A stretch of DNA of 64,000 bases from Bradyrhizobium sp. CIAT3101 (GCF_029714945.1 NZ_CP121634.1:8205001-8269000); one strand, 5' to 3'. Positions 37,148 through 47,905 are shown, counted from the first letter of the stretch. The notes: generated by a model from the letters alone, not told the origin. Numbers and translations are program-made.

Positions 37148-38923
37148 CTACTCCAGGATCCGCAGCTTCTTGATCTTATTGTATAATGTTTTTCTTGAAA
37201 GGCCGAGAGACTTGGCGGTCTTTCCACGGTGAAGCTTGTTTCGCTTCAGGCCTTTGATGATCCACTCGCGCTCGGAGAACGTAGCTGTCGGCTTGACCGG
37301 TGATGACGCGGTCAATAGCGGCTTCAAGACATCAGCGGTAATATGCGTCTCATGCAGCGTCACCAGCTGGTTGACGATCTGGCGTAATTCCCTAAGGTTG
37401 CCAGGCCAACTATGACCAGCGAGCACCAAGAACGCGGAATTTTCAATTCCGAGCGTCTGGGCGTTCGAGTCTCCCTTCGCCTCGACCGTGAAATGCTGAA
37501 TGAGCTGCGGAAGGTCCTCCAGCCGGTCAGGCAATGCGGGTAACTCGATATCGAGCCCGGCAAACAGGGCGAGAAGCCGAGGACATAGTACAGTTTGAAG
37601 GCTCGCGGCGCGAGCAACGGATGCGGTTGCAATGATCCGCGCAGTAGAGCGCACAGCGGATACCGCGTTTAAGGGTGTGAAAGCGCCGGTCTCGAGGTAA
37701 TCGGCAAGACGCTCCTGACCGTCACGGGACAGCTGATCCAGATGCAGCAGCAACACAGCAGTATCGCTTGCACTCTCCAACAGCGACAGGTGACGTCGCC
37801 TATTTTCACTGCGCTCGGCGCCGAACAGCGTACCGATCGTATCGATTGCCGGGCCCGGCCGGCAATGAAACAGCGCCGGCTTGGTGTGTTTCCGATCGCT
37901 GAAGACATGAACGAGGCTCGCTATCCGCCTTTTCCCTGAGCCCGCCTCACCCCAAACGAGCACGGGATTGGGATTGGCAGCCAAGCGTTTTGCAGTCTCG
38001 AGGACGCGCTTCATAATTGAAGATTGTGCGATTACTCCGTGCTTGAACCCGCTCAACTGAAGCTGGCGCTCAAGGAGATCGACCTTCTCCCGCAGCAAGT
38101 GAATCGTCTTGAAACCCGAGGTGACTTCAAGGACTGACATTTCCAATGGGACGCGATCGAGCGAAGAGCCGCCGATGAACCCCTGGACACCAGTTTCGCG
38201 ACAAATATCCAGCAATTCGTCGGGCTTGGTTATCGGGCCACCGCCAAGCAGGCAGATCACGTTTCTGTCGATGGATTGAGCGACACGCGCAACTGCGTTC
38301 GTACGGGCAGCAAGCTCAGCCAGGCTAATCGACGGATCAGATCCGCTTTCCACGCTGCGGTTGAGATTGAAGTTGATGCAGATGGCCTCAGTGCCTGCTT
38401 CAACCATCTGTTTTACTTCGGCCTGGGTCCGCGTATAACCAATGGTCATCAGCCCGCGCCTTGCGGCCTTCACCAGGAGCTCAATTTCCCGGGCGTAGCC
38501 AAGGCCGCACTTTTCAAGCAACGACCTCCTGTATTCATCGATGTGGATCACGGATGGAAAGTTGGTGACGCCGGAGAAGCCCCACCTAATGATCCGGTCG
38601 AGCCAATGGTCGATATCGAGCTGCGGATCGAAGGTACAGGCTCCGAAAAATACCGGCAATTTCGTGCTGGGCAGGATCTCTGTTCGGCCGAACCCGGCCA
38701 CGAAGTCGTTAGAGCTGCGGATAGGTAGAATGGAGGCCGGCGAAGAGCCACCCATAGCGCGAAAGCGGCCTGCATTGAGCGCAAGCACGAAATCCGCCCC
38801 TGCGCGTTCGGCGGCTCTCGCGGTCATGCCCGATCCGATTGCTGCCCCGAGCACGAACGAACGGGAGTTCCGAAAGAACTGCCTGATCCCGCCGCCCTTT
38901 ACCTGGTCCACCCGCGTGTGCAT
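37148..38923 (-). CDS. Regulator: TIM-barrel sensor fused to degenerate sigma-54-activator AAA+ and Fis HTH
   Basis: A 591-residue fusion. Residues 10-275 are a phosphoenolpyruvate hydrolase-like barrel (VFFGACTFDP, GFSGVTNFPSV, ICLLGGGPITKPDEL). Residues 300-540 are an NtrC-type AAA+ domain with Walker A WGEAGSGK (324-331) and GHSWPGNLREL sensor text. Residues 550-591 are a Fis-type helix-turn-helix (SLGLSRKTLYNKIKKL). Two features are altered: the GAFTGA loop that contacts sigma-54 is absent (FGAERSENRRR in its place), and the Walker B DE is DQ (LLLHLDQL). It therefore may not activate sigma-54 in the usual way. It ends the transport operon, 33 bases after the ATPase gene, and is the natural candidate to bind the TGGGTA repeats. 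Confidence 0.88.
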   Translation of the reverse strand: MHTRVDQVKGGGIRQFFRNSRSFVLGAAIGSGMTARAAERAGADFVLALNAGRFRAMGGSSPASILPIRSSNDFVAGFGRTEILPSTKLPVFFGACTFDPQLDIDHWLDRIIRWGFSGVTNFPSVIHIDEYRRSLLEKCGLGYAREIELLVKAARRGLMTIGYTRTQAEVKQMVEAGTEAICINFNLNRSVESGSDPSISLAELAARTNAVARVAQSIDRNVICLLGGGPITKPDELLDICRETGVQGFIGGSSLDRVPLEMSVLEVTSGFKTIHLLREKVDLLERQLQLSGFKHGVIAQSSIMKRVLETAKRLAANPNPVLVWGEAGSGKRRIASLVHVFSDRKHTKPALFHCRPGPAIDTIGTLFGAERSENRRRHLSLLESASDTAVLLLHLDQLSRDGQERLADYLETGAFTPLNAVSAVRSTARIIATASVARAASLQTVLCPRLLALFAGLDIELPALPDRLEDLPQLIQHFTVEAKGDSNAQTLGIENSAFLVLAGHSWPGNLRELRQIVNQLVTLHETHITADVLKPLLTASSPVKPTATFSEREWIIKGLKRNKLHRGKTAKSLGLSRKTLYNKIKKLRILE

Positions 38924-38956
38924 CCCGGCCCGCCTCCTGCAGGGCGGTCGCGAAAA

Positions 38957-40068
<1,112 letters not shown>

Positions 40069-40069
<1 letters not shown>

Positions 40070-40896
40070 TATGCTCTCCTCTGTGGGGGGCTTTCAGCTA
40101 GCGCCGGCGGCACCTCAATTTCTACCAAGCTGGACACGATGAAATCCGGCGACGCCAGAGATGGATCCTCACGGGGCGGCACGCCGGTCGTGACCAGCAC
40201 GGCCGGAAGACCAGCTCGCTTACCAGCTTGAATATCCGTCGGGATCTGATCGCCGATCATCAGCGTGGCACCGCGCGCTGTTCCTAGGCGGGACAGTGCG
40301 GTTTCGATCATGTATGGCTCGGGTTTGCCAACGATCAAGGGTTTGACTTGTGTAGCCACAGCGATAGCAGTGATCGTTGCTCCTGCGCCCGGTTCGAATC
40401 CATCTTCGGTGGGCAAGAGGAGATCGGGGTTGGTGCCGATGAATACTGCCCCATTCAAGATAGCATCGACGGCAATCCGCATCTTCTCATGTGTAATCTG
40501 ACGGTCCAACCCCATGACCACAGCTTCTGGTTCCCGATCGGTCACCTCGAGCCCCACGCCTGCCACAGCATTCACAAGAGACGGCGCGCCAATGACGAAC
40601 ACACGCGTAAGGTCTGGATATTTGACCCGAATAAGCTCAGCGGCGGTGACGGCGCTGGTGACAACGTCTTTCGACCCGATAACAAGCCCAAAACTCTCCA
40701 GCTTGCGGGCGACCTCTTCCGGAGTGTGCGTCGAATTATTCGTCACGAAGCAGAACGGCAATCGAGCGACCTGCCACGATTTAAATGCCTGAATGGCCTC
40801 AACGATCGCAGCGTTTCCACGATAGACGACGCCATCCAGATCCGAAATGATCCCTTCGATGGGCGGCCAGTTGAGCTCAGAAGCGGTACTAGCCAT
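40069..40896 (-). CDS. HAD superfamily IIA phosphatase (NagD-like)
   Basis: A 275-residue HAD hydrolase. Motif I is SDLDGVVYRG with both Asp residues, motif II sits in FVTNNSTHTPEEVARKL, the IIA cap follows, and motifs III/IV are VGKPEPYMIETAL and LMIGDQIPTDIQAG. NagD-type enzymes remove phosphate from small sugar or nucleotide phosphates in the cytoplasm. Its start overlaps the end of the SDR gene and its end touches the ATPase gene, so it is part of the tightly packed operon. Together with the kinase it suggests a phosphorylated intermediate is recycled or detoxified. Confidence 0.9.
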
Positions 40897-41659
40897 TCAT
40901 CAGCATCCCACCGTTTACGTGCACGATCTGCCCGGTCATGTAGGACGCTGCGGGGCTCGCGAGGAAGACCGCAAGCCCTGCGATATCCTCCGGCACACCC
41001 ACACGCCCGAGCGGAATGCGGCCGCTGTGCCGGGCTTCGGTCTCCTCACGTGGCCGCCCATGCATCGGCGTATCGATGATCCCGGGCGCGATCGCGTTCA
41101 CATTGATCTTGAGGGGCGCGCATTCATAGGCAAGCAGCTTGGTAACGTCGTGAACGATCGCTTTCGATAGGCAATAGTCGGCGCCGCCGGCCTGGTAGTT
41201 GAACACTGCCCCCTGCGAAGAGAGTGAGGAGCCAACGTTGACGATGCGACCGCCGTTGGCCTTCATGAAGCGTTCGATCGCCAGTTTTGAGCAGCGCAAG
41301 ACAGCGACCGAATTGATCTGAATTGTACGCTCAATAGTCTGCGCATTGCCATCGAGCAGCGACTGGGCGGATTTGATGCCGGCGTTATTGACCAGCACGT
41401 CGAGCCGGCCAAAGCGCCTAGCAACCTCATCGAGAACCCTGGTGACATCGTCCTCGCGCGCGACGTCCATTGCCATCGGCAATGCGCCGTTACCGTAGGG
41501 CAAGGCAGCCAAAATGTCTTCGAGGCTTTCGAGGTTAGCATCGGTAGCAAGGACGTTCGCTCCTCCTGCCCGAAACGCATTCACAATGGCAGACCCGATG
41601 CCGCCACCCGCGCCGGTCACGAGCACCGTTCTGCCTGAAACGGAGAACTGTTTGGTCAT
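40889..41659 (-). CDS. SDR family oxidoreductase
   Basis: A 256-residue classical short-chain dehydrogenase. The cofactor motif is TGAGGGIG (residues 15-22), then LVNNAGI, catalytic Ser in VGSSLSSQG and YCLSK (YxxxK). Asp at the end of strand beta-2 (VLATDANL) predicts preference for NAD over NADP. The PG motif NAIAPGIIDTPM and the C-terminal VNGGMLMNG are typical. It probably oxidises a hydroxyl group of the imported compound. The gene overlaps the kinase gene (ATGA) and the HAD gene. Confidence 0.93.
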   Translation of the reverse strand: MTKQFSVSGRTVLVTGAGGGIGSAIVNAFRAGGANVLATDANLESLEDILAALPYGNGALPMAMDVAREDDVTRVLDEVARRFGRLDVLVNNAGIKSAQSLLDGNAQTIERTIQINSVAVLRCSKLAIERFMKANGGRIVNVGSSLSSQGAVFNYQAGGADYCLSKAIVHDVTKLLAYECAPLKINVNAIAPGIIDTPMHGRPREETEARHSGRIPLGRVGVPEDIAGLAVFLASPAASYMTGQIVHVNGGMLMNG

Positions 41660-42597
41660 TCCAACTCCAGGATGGTTTGGGACTTCAAAAACTCATGAAC
41701 GGCGTCTGCACTCGGCATGGAGGCTTGAGCGCCGCGGCGCGTCACACATAGGGCGCCCACTGCCAGGGCCCTTCTTACGGCTTCTCTCAAAGGCAAGCGC
41801 TGTGCCAGTGACGCGGCGAACGCTCCATTAAAGGCATCTCCTGCGGCCGTGGTATCAACAACCTTGACGGGAAAGGCACTCAGAGCGATGGAGCGCGTTG
41901 CGTCGGCGTAATAAGCTCCTTGCGCCCCGAGGGTAATCAGCGCAGCACGAGGCCCGAGATCAAGAAGCTTCAAGGCGGCGTTGGCGGCGCTGTTGAAGTC
42001 GCAGACCTCGACTCCTGTTAACTCGAAGGCTTCTGTCTGGTTCGGCGTGACGAAATCAACGCTTTTCCACGCGGCTGATGAAAGTCCCGGCCTCACCGGC
42101 GCTGGGTTAAAAACGAGATCAAAGCCCTTGTCGCGCTTCATCTCGAAGAGCCGATTGAGCGCTTCGATCGGCATGCCCATTTCAGCGACCACGATCGCGT
42201 CGCGCTCTATGAACTCGGCCGCGCTCTCGACCATGTCTGGCGTCACGTTCAGATTGGCGCCCGGGTCTATGACGATCATATTGGAGCCATCGTCACTGAC
42301 CATGACCAGGGCCGAGCCCGAGATTTCCCCCGGCGACACCTTGATTGCGTCCGCGCGAACGCCGGCGTCCCGTAGCGACTGCAGCAAAAAACGACCGGCG
42401 TCATCATCGCCAAGACGCGTGTAGAAGTGTGGCTCGAGCCCAAGGCGGGCCGCAGCAACGGCCTGATTGGCGCCTTTGCCTCCAGCGTAGCGGATCAGCG
42501 CGCCCAACACGCTTTCACCTGGCATTGGAAGCCGCTCGACCTGGAAGCATAGATCAAGATTGGTCGTTCCAAAGAACATCAATGGCCTGGCACTCAT
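41656..42597 (-). CDS. PfkB-family sugar kinase (ribokinase-like)
   Basis: A 313-residue kinase. The first PfkB signature appears as YAGGKGANQAVAAARLG, and the second as VVDTTAAGDAFNGAFAASLA with the catalytic Asp in GDAFNG. N-terminal FFGTTNLDLCFQVERLPMPG is the substrate-lid region. Ribokinase-type enzymes phosphorylate a primary hydroxyl of a sugar or nucleoside. The start overlaps the last permease by four bases (ATGA). In this operon it should phosphorylate the imported substrate or its oxidised product. The substrate cannot be read from sequence. Confidence 0.93.
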   Translation of the reverse strand: MSARPLMFFGTTNLDLCFQVERLPMPGESVLGALIRYAGGKGANQAVAAARLGLEPHFYTRLGDDDAGRFLLQSLRDAGVRADAIKVSPGEISGSALVMVSDDGSNMIVIDPGANLNVTPDMVESAAEFIERDAIVVAEMGMPIEALNRLFEMKRDKGFDLVFNPAPVRPGLSSAAWKSVDFVTPNQTEAFELTGVEVCDFNSAANAALKLLDLGPRAALITLGAQGAYYADATRSIALSAFPVKVVDTTAAGDAFNGAFAASLAQRLPLREAVRRALAVGALCVTRRGAQASMPSADAVHEFLKSQTILELE

Positions 42598-43454
42598 TTT
42601 ACGGCACCAAAGGTAAGGCCACGTTCGAGGTGATGCTGTCCGATGACGATCAAAATGACAGGAATGATCATTGTAACAACTAGCCCTGCGGCCATGACGG
42701 GATAGAACTGCACGCCGGGATTGAGCAGCTTGAGAAGAGCGACGGTCACGGGCGCCTTGGTCGAACTGAGAATCAGACCGAGGGCGAAATTGTGCCAGGC
42801 CAGGAGGAAGATGAGCAACGAGGCGCCGATCAGGCCGGGCTTCAAAAGCGGCAGCACGATGTGCAGCACAACCCTAATCGGCTTGGCGCCATCCATGGCG
42901 GCCGCCTCCTCGATCTCTTTCGGGATGTCTTCGATATAGGAGCGACTCAGCCAAACGATCATCGGCAATGTGACGACCTGGTAGACCCAGATCATGCCGA
43001 TATAGGTGTCATATAATCCAATCGCCTGGAAAATACTGAAGAGCGGGATGACCACTAGAAGCACGGGGGCGAAACGGAAACCCAGAATGAAGAAGGCAAT
43101 GTCTTCCTTGAAAGGTACGTCCCGTCTCGCCAGAACGTAGCCGGCCGGAACTCCCACAGCTAAGGAGAGGATGACAGAGCCCAGAGCTATGAGGACGCTG
43201 TTGGTGATTGGCGTCAAAAACTCGACTTTGATCGTGCCATAGCTCGTTGCTCCTGCCTGGGCTACATCAAACAGGACACGGAAGTTTTCCAGTGTCGGCG
43301 AGAATAGGAAGGTTGGTGGCCAGGTCATGACCTCCGCCTGCTCTTTCAGCGACATCATCACGATCCAGATGAGCGGAAAGGTCAGGATCAATGCGCAGGT
43401 GGCGACGAGCAGGTTGAGGATCACATTTGTGGAGGTTGCGCGTTTCAATCGCAT
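42594..43454 (-). CDS. Sugar ABC transporter permease 2 (MalG type)
   Basis: A 286-residue inner-membrane protein with about six transmembrane helices. The cytoplasmic EAA loop, which docks to the ATPase, reads IPKEIEEAAAMDGAKPIRVV. The N-terminus VILNLLVATCALILTFPLIW and the MalG-like order of helices identify it as the second permease. The start is ATG 43454 with gaggaggc 7 bases upstream; a longer frame beginning at 43757 overlaps permease 1 and is rejected. It begins 11 bases after permease 1 ends. Confidence 0.93.
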   Translation of the reverse strand: MRLKRATSTNVILNLLVATCALILTFPLIWIVMMSLKEQAEVMTWPPTFLFSPTLENFRVLFDVAQAGATSYGTIKVEFLTPITNSVLIALGSVILSLAVGVPAGYVLARRDVPFKEDIAFFILGFRFAPVLLVVIPLFSIFQAIGLYDTYIGMIWVYQVVTLPMIVWLSRSYIEDIPKEIEEAAAMDGAKPIRVVLHIVLPLLKPGLIGASLLIFLLAWHNFALGLILSSTKAPVTVALLKLLNPGVQFYPVMAAGLVVTMIIPVILIVIGQHHLERGLTFGAVK

Positions 43455-43465
43455 AAATTGCCTCC

Positions 43466-44428
43466 TCAGCTGACACGCAGGCGGACGAAGCGCCACAACT
43501 TGACCATAGCGAACGTCCCGACCAGCACGATCATCCAATTGACGACCATAAGGGCGGCACCACGTCCAAAAGCGAGATTTTGGAATGCGGTGATATAGGC
43601 GCGCACCGAAAGTACGGAGGTGCTGTTTCCAGGCCCGCCTTGCGTTGTCCCGAAGATAATGTCGAACTGGTTGAGGGATTCGATCAGCCGAAACACCGCG
43701 GCGATCAGAATGTAGGGAGCGATCAGCGGCAACTCGATATGCAGAAAAGTTGCCCACCCCTTTGCGCCATTGACGCGGGCGGCTTCCCTCACCTCTTCAT
43801 TGATCCCCTGAAGGCCAGCGAAGATGATCAGTGCGAAGAATGGCGTGTAAGTCCATACATCGATGAGGACCAGGGAGAATATCGCGGTGTTCGGATCCGA
43901 AATCCACGCAAATCGGCTGATGCCGGCAAGGGACAATAAATAGTTCATGATCCCGTTTTGCGGATCCATCATTGTTGTCCACATGAGGGCAACGCTCATG
44001 GGCGGCAGGACGAGTGGCAAGAGGATGACGGGCCGCATCACGCGTGCCAGGAACACCTCAGTTGCGAACAGCTTGGCAAGTGCAAGACCGAACGCGGCCT
44101 CTGCAAGGACCGCCGATCCGGCATACACCAGAGTGGCTCGGATGCTATTCCAGAAATCATCTGTCTTGATGAGCGCTGCGTAGTTGTTGAGGCCAATGAA
44201 GTGAACCAGCGGCCGACCGAACTTGAGGTCAGTCAGCGACTGAAATACGCCATAGAAGAACAGGAAAAGAAATCCAAGCAATATGGCGATCGCTGGAGCA
44301 ATCGCGGCAATACTCCACCAGTCGAGACGCGCCGGCGCGGCGTTCTTGACCAGATCATCTTTTGACGAGGTAAGTTGACTGGCCGAAGACAGCAGCGTCA
44401 CGATTGCGCCGACTCCTCGAAGGTTCAT
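43466..44428 (-). CDS. Sugar ABC transporter permease 1 (MalF type)
   Basis: A 320-residue inner-membrane permease. It has a cytoplasmic N-terminal tail of about 35 residues, then helices such as WSIAAIAPAIAILLGFLFLF, and the EAA loop EEVREAARVNGAKGWATFLH. FIGLNNYAALIKTDDFWNSI is the typical MalF-family periplasmic text. It pairs with permease 2 and the ATPase. A strong hairpin lies between it and the binding-protein gene, so it is expected to be made at a lower level than the binding protein. Confidence 0.93.
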   Translation of the reverse strand: MNLRGVGAIVTLLSSASQLTSSKDDLVKNAAPARLDWWSIAAIAPAIAILLGFLFLFFYGVFQSLTDLKFGRPLVHFIGLNNYAALIKTDDFWNSIRATLVYAGSAVLAEAAFGLALAKLFATEVFLARVMRPVILLPLVLPPMSVALMWTTMMDPQNGIMNYLLSLAGISRFAWISDPNTAIFSLVLIDVWTYTPFFALIIFAGLQGINEEVREAARVNGAKGWATFLHIELPLIAPYILIAAVFRLIESLNQFDIIFGTTQGGPGNSTSVLSVRAYITAFQNLAFGRGAALMVVNWMIVLVGTFAMVKLWRFVRLRVS

Positions 44429-44449
44429 CCCACTTTATCTCTAACATGC

Positions 44450-44481
44450 AAAGGGGCGGCGGTTAGATTTGCCACCCCTTT
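44450..44481 (-). terminator. Intercistronic hairpin between binding protein and permease genes
   Basis: Read on the minus strand, AAAGGGGTGGC and GCCGCCCCTTT form an 11-bp stem with one G-U pair and a 10-base loop. Hairpins here commonly stabilise the binding-protein message or partly stop transcription. Confidence 0.6.
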
Positions 44482-44486
44482 TACCC

Positions 44487-45866
44487 TCACATTGACGAAC
44501 GGATTTCGGAGGCGAGGTCGGATAGCGTTGCCTTGACGTCAGCTCCCTTGACCATTTTCTGCATCGCCACGGCCCAGGCATTCATCGCCTCGCCAAAGCC
44601 GACGCGGGCTGTAAAGGCCAGCTGCGCCCTGTCCTGCACGGTCTTGAACGTGTCGACGAAGTTATTGAACTCAGGCTTTGCCGCGTATTCAAGCCAAGCC
44701 TTGTCGCTCCACGTCGAGGCGCGCGGAGAGTTGACGAGCTTGCCAGCGACAGCACCGTTCAGCTCGACCTGCTTTGAGGTTGCCCACTGGATGAACAGCC
44801 AGGCTGCCGCCTTCTTTTGAGAAGCAGCGTTGATCGCAAGAGACCAGATCCAGATGTTGGATTCGAAGTTCTTGCCGTTCGGAGCCCGCAAGGGGGGCGC
44901 GAATGCGATCTTGCCTGAGGCGGGCTTGCCGGCCACATCATTCCAAAACCCGAACATATTAGAATCGATCGCCATCGCCGTGCGTCCTGAACTGATGCCA
45001 TCGACAACTTGGTACCAGTTGTCGTTGGCAAAGGACAAAGCCGCGCATTTCTTGATCATGTCCACATAGTCCTTGTGAAACGCGATAGACTCGGGTGCAT
45101 CTAGGCCTGTGTCTAGCTTTCCATTCTTGATGATGAAATCATGCACGCCGTAGGACCTGGCAATCGAGATCACAGCGGTGTGGATGCTGCTCCAAAACCG
45201 CACACCGCGCACGCCCAAAGGTGTGATCGCGGGGTCCGCAGCCCTGAGCTTCTCGCAAGCGACGGACATTTCCGGCGGCGTGGTCGGGACCTTGATGCCG
45301 TGCTTGTCCAGGATGTCCTTGCGATAGAACAGCTGGATGTTCTCGAAGCCATGTGGGATGGCCCACACCTGCCCGCTTCCCGGCTCGATCTGCCCTTCCT
45401 TGACCTTCCAGGTCAGGGCATCCCGCAAGGCAGGGAAGAAATCTTTGTAGTCGTAGCCGGCCGCGGTGAGTTTAGGATCGTTTAGATAACGGTCGAGTGG
45501 CTCGAGCAATTGGCCTGGCGCAAGATCCCAGGCCGGTTGAATGCCCGTCCCCACGACGTCCCAGCTCGGCGATTTTGTGCTGAGCTGGATGGTCAGCTTA
45601 TTCCAATAGGCGTCGTCCGGATAAAGCTCGGGCGTCACTTTGATGCCGGAGAGTTTCTCGAATTCGGGCAACTGGGCCGCGACCGCATCGGCATAGGGAT
45701 GAATGTCGTAGGCCCAGACGATCGATGTGCCTTCGAATTGGCGCCAGTTGATGTCGTCCGCATTAGCTTGGGTGATGGCCGCTCCGGCCAAAAGCATGGA
45801 GCAGATAAGAGCTTTCTTGATAAAATTGGCCGAATGGCCGCGCAAAACGGCGAGTGTCCTTAGCAT
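44487..45866 (-). CDS. Sugar ABC transporter substrate-binding protein (family 1)
   Basis: A 459-residue periplasmic binding protein. It has a signal peptide (IKKALICSMLLAGAAITQAN, cut near ANA-DD). The mature protein starts INWRQFEGTSIVWAYDIHPY and contains SPSWDVVGTGIQPAWDLA, SIHTAVISIARSYG and IWIWSLAINAASQKKAAAW, as in the large sugar/polyol-binding cluster. The start is ATG 45866 with a very strong ggagggg ribosome site; the longer frame from 45905 is rejected. It is first in the operon and follows operator site C. The ligand is unknown. Confidence 0.93.
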   Translation of the reverse strand: MLRTLAVLRGHSANFIKKALICSMLLAGAAITQANADDINWRQFEGTSIVWAYDIHPYADAVAAQLPEFEKLSGIKVTPELYPDDAYWNKLTIQLSTKSPSWDVVGTGIQPAWDLAPGQLLEPLDRYLNDPKLTAAGYDYKDFFPALRDALTWKVKEGQIEPGSGQVWAIPHGFENIQLFYRKDILDKHGIKVPTTPPEMSVACEKLRAADPAITPLGVRGVRFWSSIHTAVISIARSYGVHDFIIKNGKLDTGLDAPESIAFHKDYVDMIKKCAALSFANDNWYQVVDGISSGRTAMAIDSNMFGFWNDVAGKPASGKIAFAPPLRAPNGKNFESNIWIWSLAINAASQKKAAAWLFIQWATSKQVELNGAVAGKLVNSPRASTWSDKAWLEYAAKPEFNNFVDTFKTVQDRAQLAFTARVGFGEAMNAWAVAMQKMVKGADVKATLSDLASEIRSSM

Positions 45867-45987
45867 GTTCCCCTCCGATATGGGCTCTTTGGCCCACAAA
45901 CCCACGTGCCTCTCCTCTTGCAGAGGCCGCAGCAGCGTGAAGGCTAGCCGCCGCTATCAGCCGTAAGCGGCCTTTCCAGACGAAGAT

Positions 45988-46003
45988 TGGGTAAGTTTGG
46001 GTA
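45988..46003 (-). promoter_or_regulatory. TGGGTA direct-repeat operator, site C (upstream of transport operon)
   Basis: TGGGTAagttTGGGTA, two hexamers 10 bp apart, about 120 bases upstream of the binding-protein start codon. The design is the same as sites A and B, 10 kb away. Confidence 0.65.
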
Positions 46004-46306
46004 ATGTGAGAATGACGAGCCAACTACGTCTTGGATCGGTAGGCGCGGCGGTAGCTCTCGGTGCCGGACCGTCATCGTGGCGAACCGGCTGATAGGCGGC
46101 CCGGAATGTCATCAACCGGAATGGCCCAAGTGCGCGAACTCGCGCAGCCCTGCCGCGAGAAAACCGGCAGAATAGTTCAATTCCATTCCTAGCCGCTACA
46201 ATAAACGCGACGCTCTATAACGCGCCGGTCGTGGCATTCTCAGCCTAGTGACGGCGCATGCGGCATCGCTCCAACAGGACAACAGGTATTGTTCTTTGAT
46301 TATCGC
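46004..46306. other. Intergenic stretch
   Basis: Upstream region of the transport operon and downstream of the second HAD gene. Apart from operator C I see no feature. Confidence 0.4.
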
Positions 46307-46987
46307 TTATGCATCCCGGAAAAAGCCATGCCCCTGCAGAATCGGCAACAGCTCGTGATGGCTGCGAATGATGTAGTCCGGTTCTGCTGCCTGCAATCGC
46401 GAATCGGAGACAAATCCGCCGGTAATGGATACGCTTATGAGCCCGAGGTCGCGAGCAATATTCGTTTCGACTGGCATATCGCCGATGATAAAGGTCGCCG
46501 AAGGCTTGATGTCATTCTCTTGAATATAGCGACGAAGCCGCTCCCCTTTGGTCATTGACTTGAACTGCGTGGCGCGGCTTTCAAAAGCGATCACCTCATT
46601 AATGTAGTCATTAATTCCAAGCCTTCGCAATTGCGATCGGAGAGGCTCAGCGATATGGTTACTCACGATGATGGACGAAGCGTCTTGCTGGCGCGCGATT
46701 TCCAGAATTCTACGAGCGCCTTCGCGCAGATCAGTTTTGCCCGCAAAATGTTCGTAGGTGTCGTGAAACATTGCACCCGCATCTCGATCCATGTCGGCAA
46801 TTTCCGAGTCCGACATTCCCAGACTGCGATAGAGGATAGAAAGCGGGACATCGCAGTGGTCGCGAAACGTAGCCATATCGATAGTTCTGCGACCAAAGCG
46901 ATCCAGTATTGTATTCGTCGTCTGTAGTAGCACGTGCGCATCGTCGAGCAACGTGCCATTCCAATCGAATACAAGAGCAGGTTTCAT
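46307..46987 (-). CDS. HAD family hydrolase (phosphoglycolate phosphatase-like)
   Basis: A 226-residue HAD protein. Motif I is VFDWNGTLLDD, where the second Asp of the usual DxD is Asn; this FDWNGT form is found in a real HAD branch and need not mean loss of function. Motif II is SSIIVSNHIAEPLRSQL, and IIGDMPVETNIARDLG is motif IV. A helical cap lies between residues 15 and 85, as in Gph. The ATG at 46987 starts directly at the fold (MKPALVFDW). It is upstream of and on the same strand as the transport operon, but 440 bases away, so co-regulation is uncertain. Confidence 0.85.
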   Translation of the reverse strand: MKPALVFDWNGTLLDDAHVLLQTTNTILDRFGRRTIDMATFRDHCDVPLSILYRSLGMSDSEIADMDRDAGAMFHDTYEHFAGKTDLREGARRILEIARQQDASSIIVSNHIAEPLRSQLRRLGINDYINEVIAFESRATQFKSMTKGERLRRYIQENDIKPSATFIIGDMPVETNIARDLGLISVSITGGFVSDSRLQAAEPDYIIRSHHELLPILQGHGFFRDA

Positions 46988-47690
46988 GATTCGACTTTCA
47001 GGAGTGGATTGCGCATAGGGAAGATCCGCCGTTGAATTCCGCAAGATTCTATTCGCACGCTTCTGCCCTTCTGCCGTTAGCATCTCGAACGTGGATGATG
47101 AGAGATCGATACCATCATGCTTGCACGTTAGCGACGATACGAGAACTAGGAAGGGCAGATGGGATACGGGTTAGCGTGAGAGAAACGAGCGGGAAACATC
47201 CGACATGATAATCTTCTTGTTGAGGAGCGCAGCCTCTGCGCGAGGATAAGTTCGGCATAGGCTACGTGAACACATCGTCTGACGATCTTAAGCAAGCGTC
47301 GTACCACTGCACAAACAAAGTGACTCGACCCATCTCACCGGTCATCACCCGAAAAACACGACAGTCTTGTGAAGCGGCATTGCTCACAACTCGTCGAAGT
47401 CGCAACACATTGTCTGGAACGCGACATCGGTACTAAATAGCAAAGGCTAACCGGACGGAGTCCTTCCAAACTTCACTGTCCTAGAAAGGAGAGAGCCAAA
47501 TTCGTGGCCGACTCGCTAACGCGGCTGCGCAAGCCTGGCCGCTCTCTCGGTGTCGATGACAACGCCCATCGGAATCAAGAGAGGTCAGAAGCAGAAGCCC
47601 CTGAGATTTCAGCACTCCACAAGCAAATCCGCGCCGGTACGTTCATCAGCTGTTGACAGCGCGTCCCGAGAGTCACTACATATCGGCATC
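46988..47690. other. Long upstream region of the nrd operon
   Basis: No supported gene. It should contain the promoter of the riboswitch-led nrd transcript; I could not single out a -35/-10 pair. Confidence 0.4.
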
Positions 47691-47905
47691 ACGGTCCACT
47701 TGATTGCAAGATCTAGTGGCTAAGAGGGAAGCCGGTGAACTGCGCCTTGCGCGCGGAATTCCGGCGCTGCCCCCGCAACTGTCAGCAGCGAGCTGCTTCC
47801 GAACGACGTCACTGGTGCGACTGCGCCGGGAAGACAGGAAGTGCAACGACCTGCGAGCCAGGAGACCTGCCGTGATGATCAGAACGTCCACGGGCGGGGT
47901 GTCCC
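47690..47905 (+). ncRNA. Cobalamin riboswitch upstream of nrdAB
   Basis: The conserved core segments occur in order: taagagggaagccggtg (47721), ctgcccccgcaactgt (47767) and the B12 box agccaggagacctgcc (47856-47871). Spacing fits a full-length adenosylcobalamin aptamer. A terminator hairpin at 47929 and nrdA at 48010 follow. Binding of B12 is expected to stop expression of the B12-independent reductase. Confidence 0.95.
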
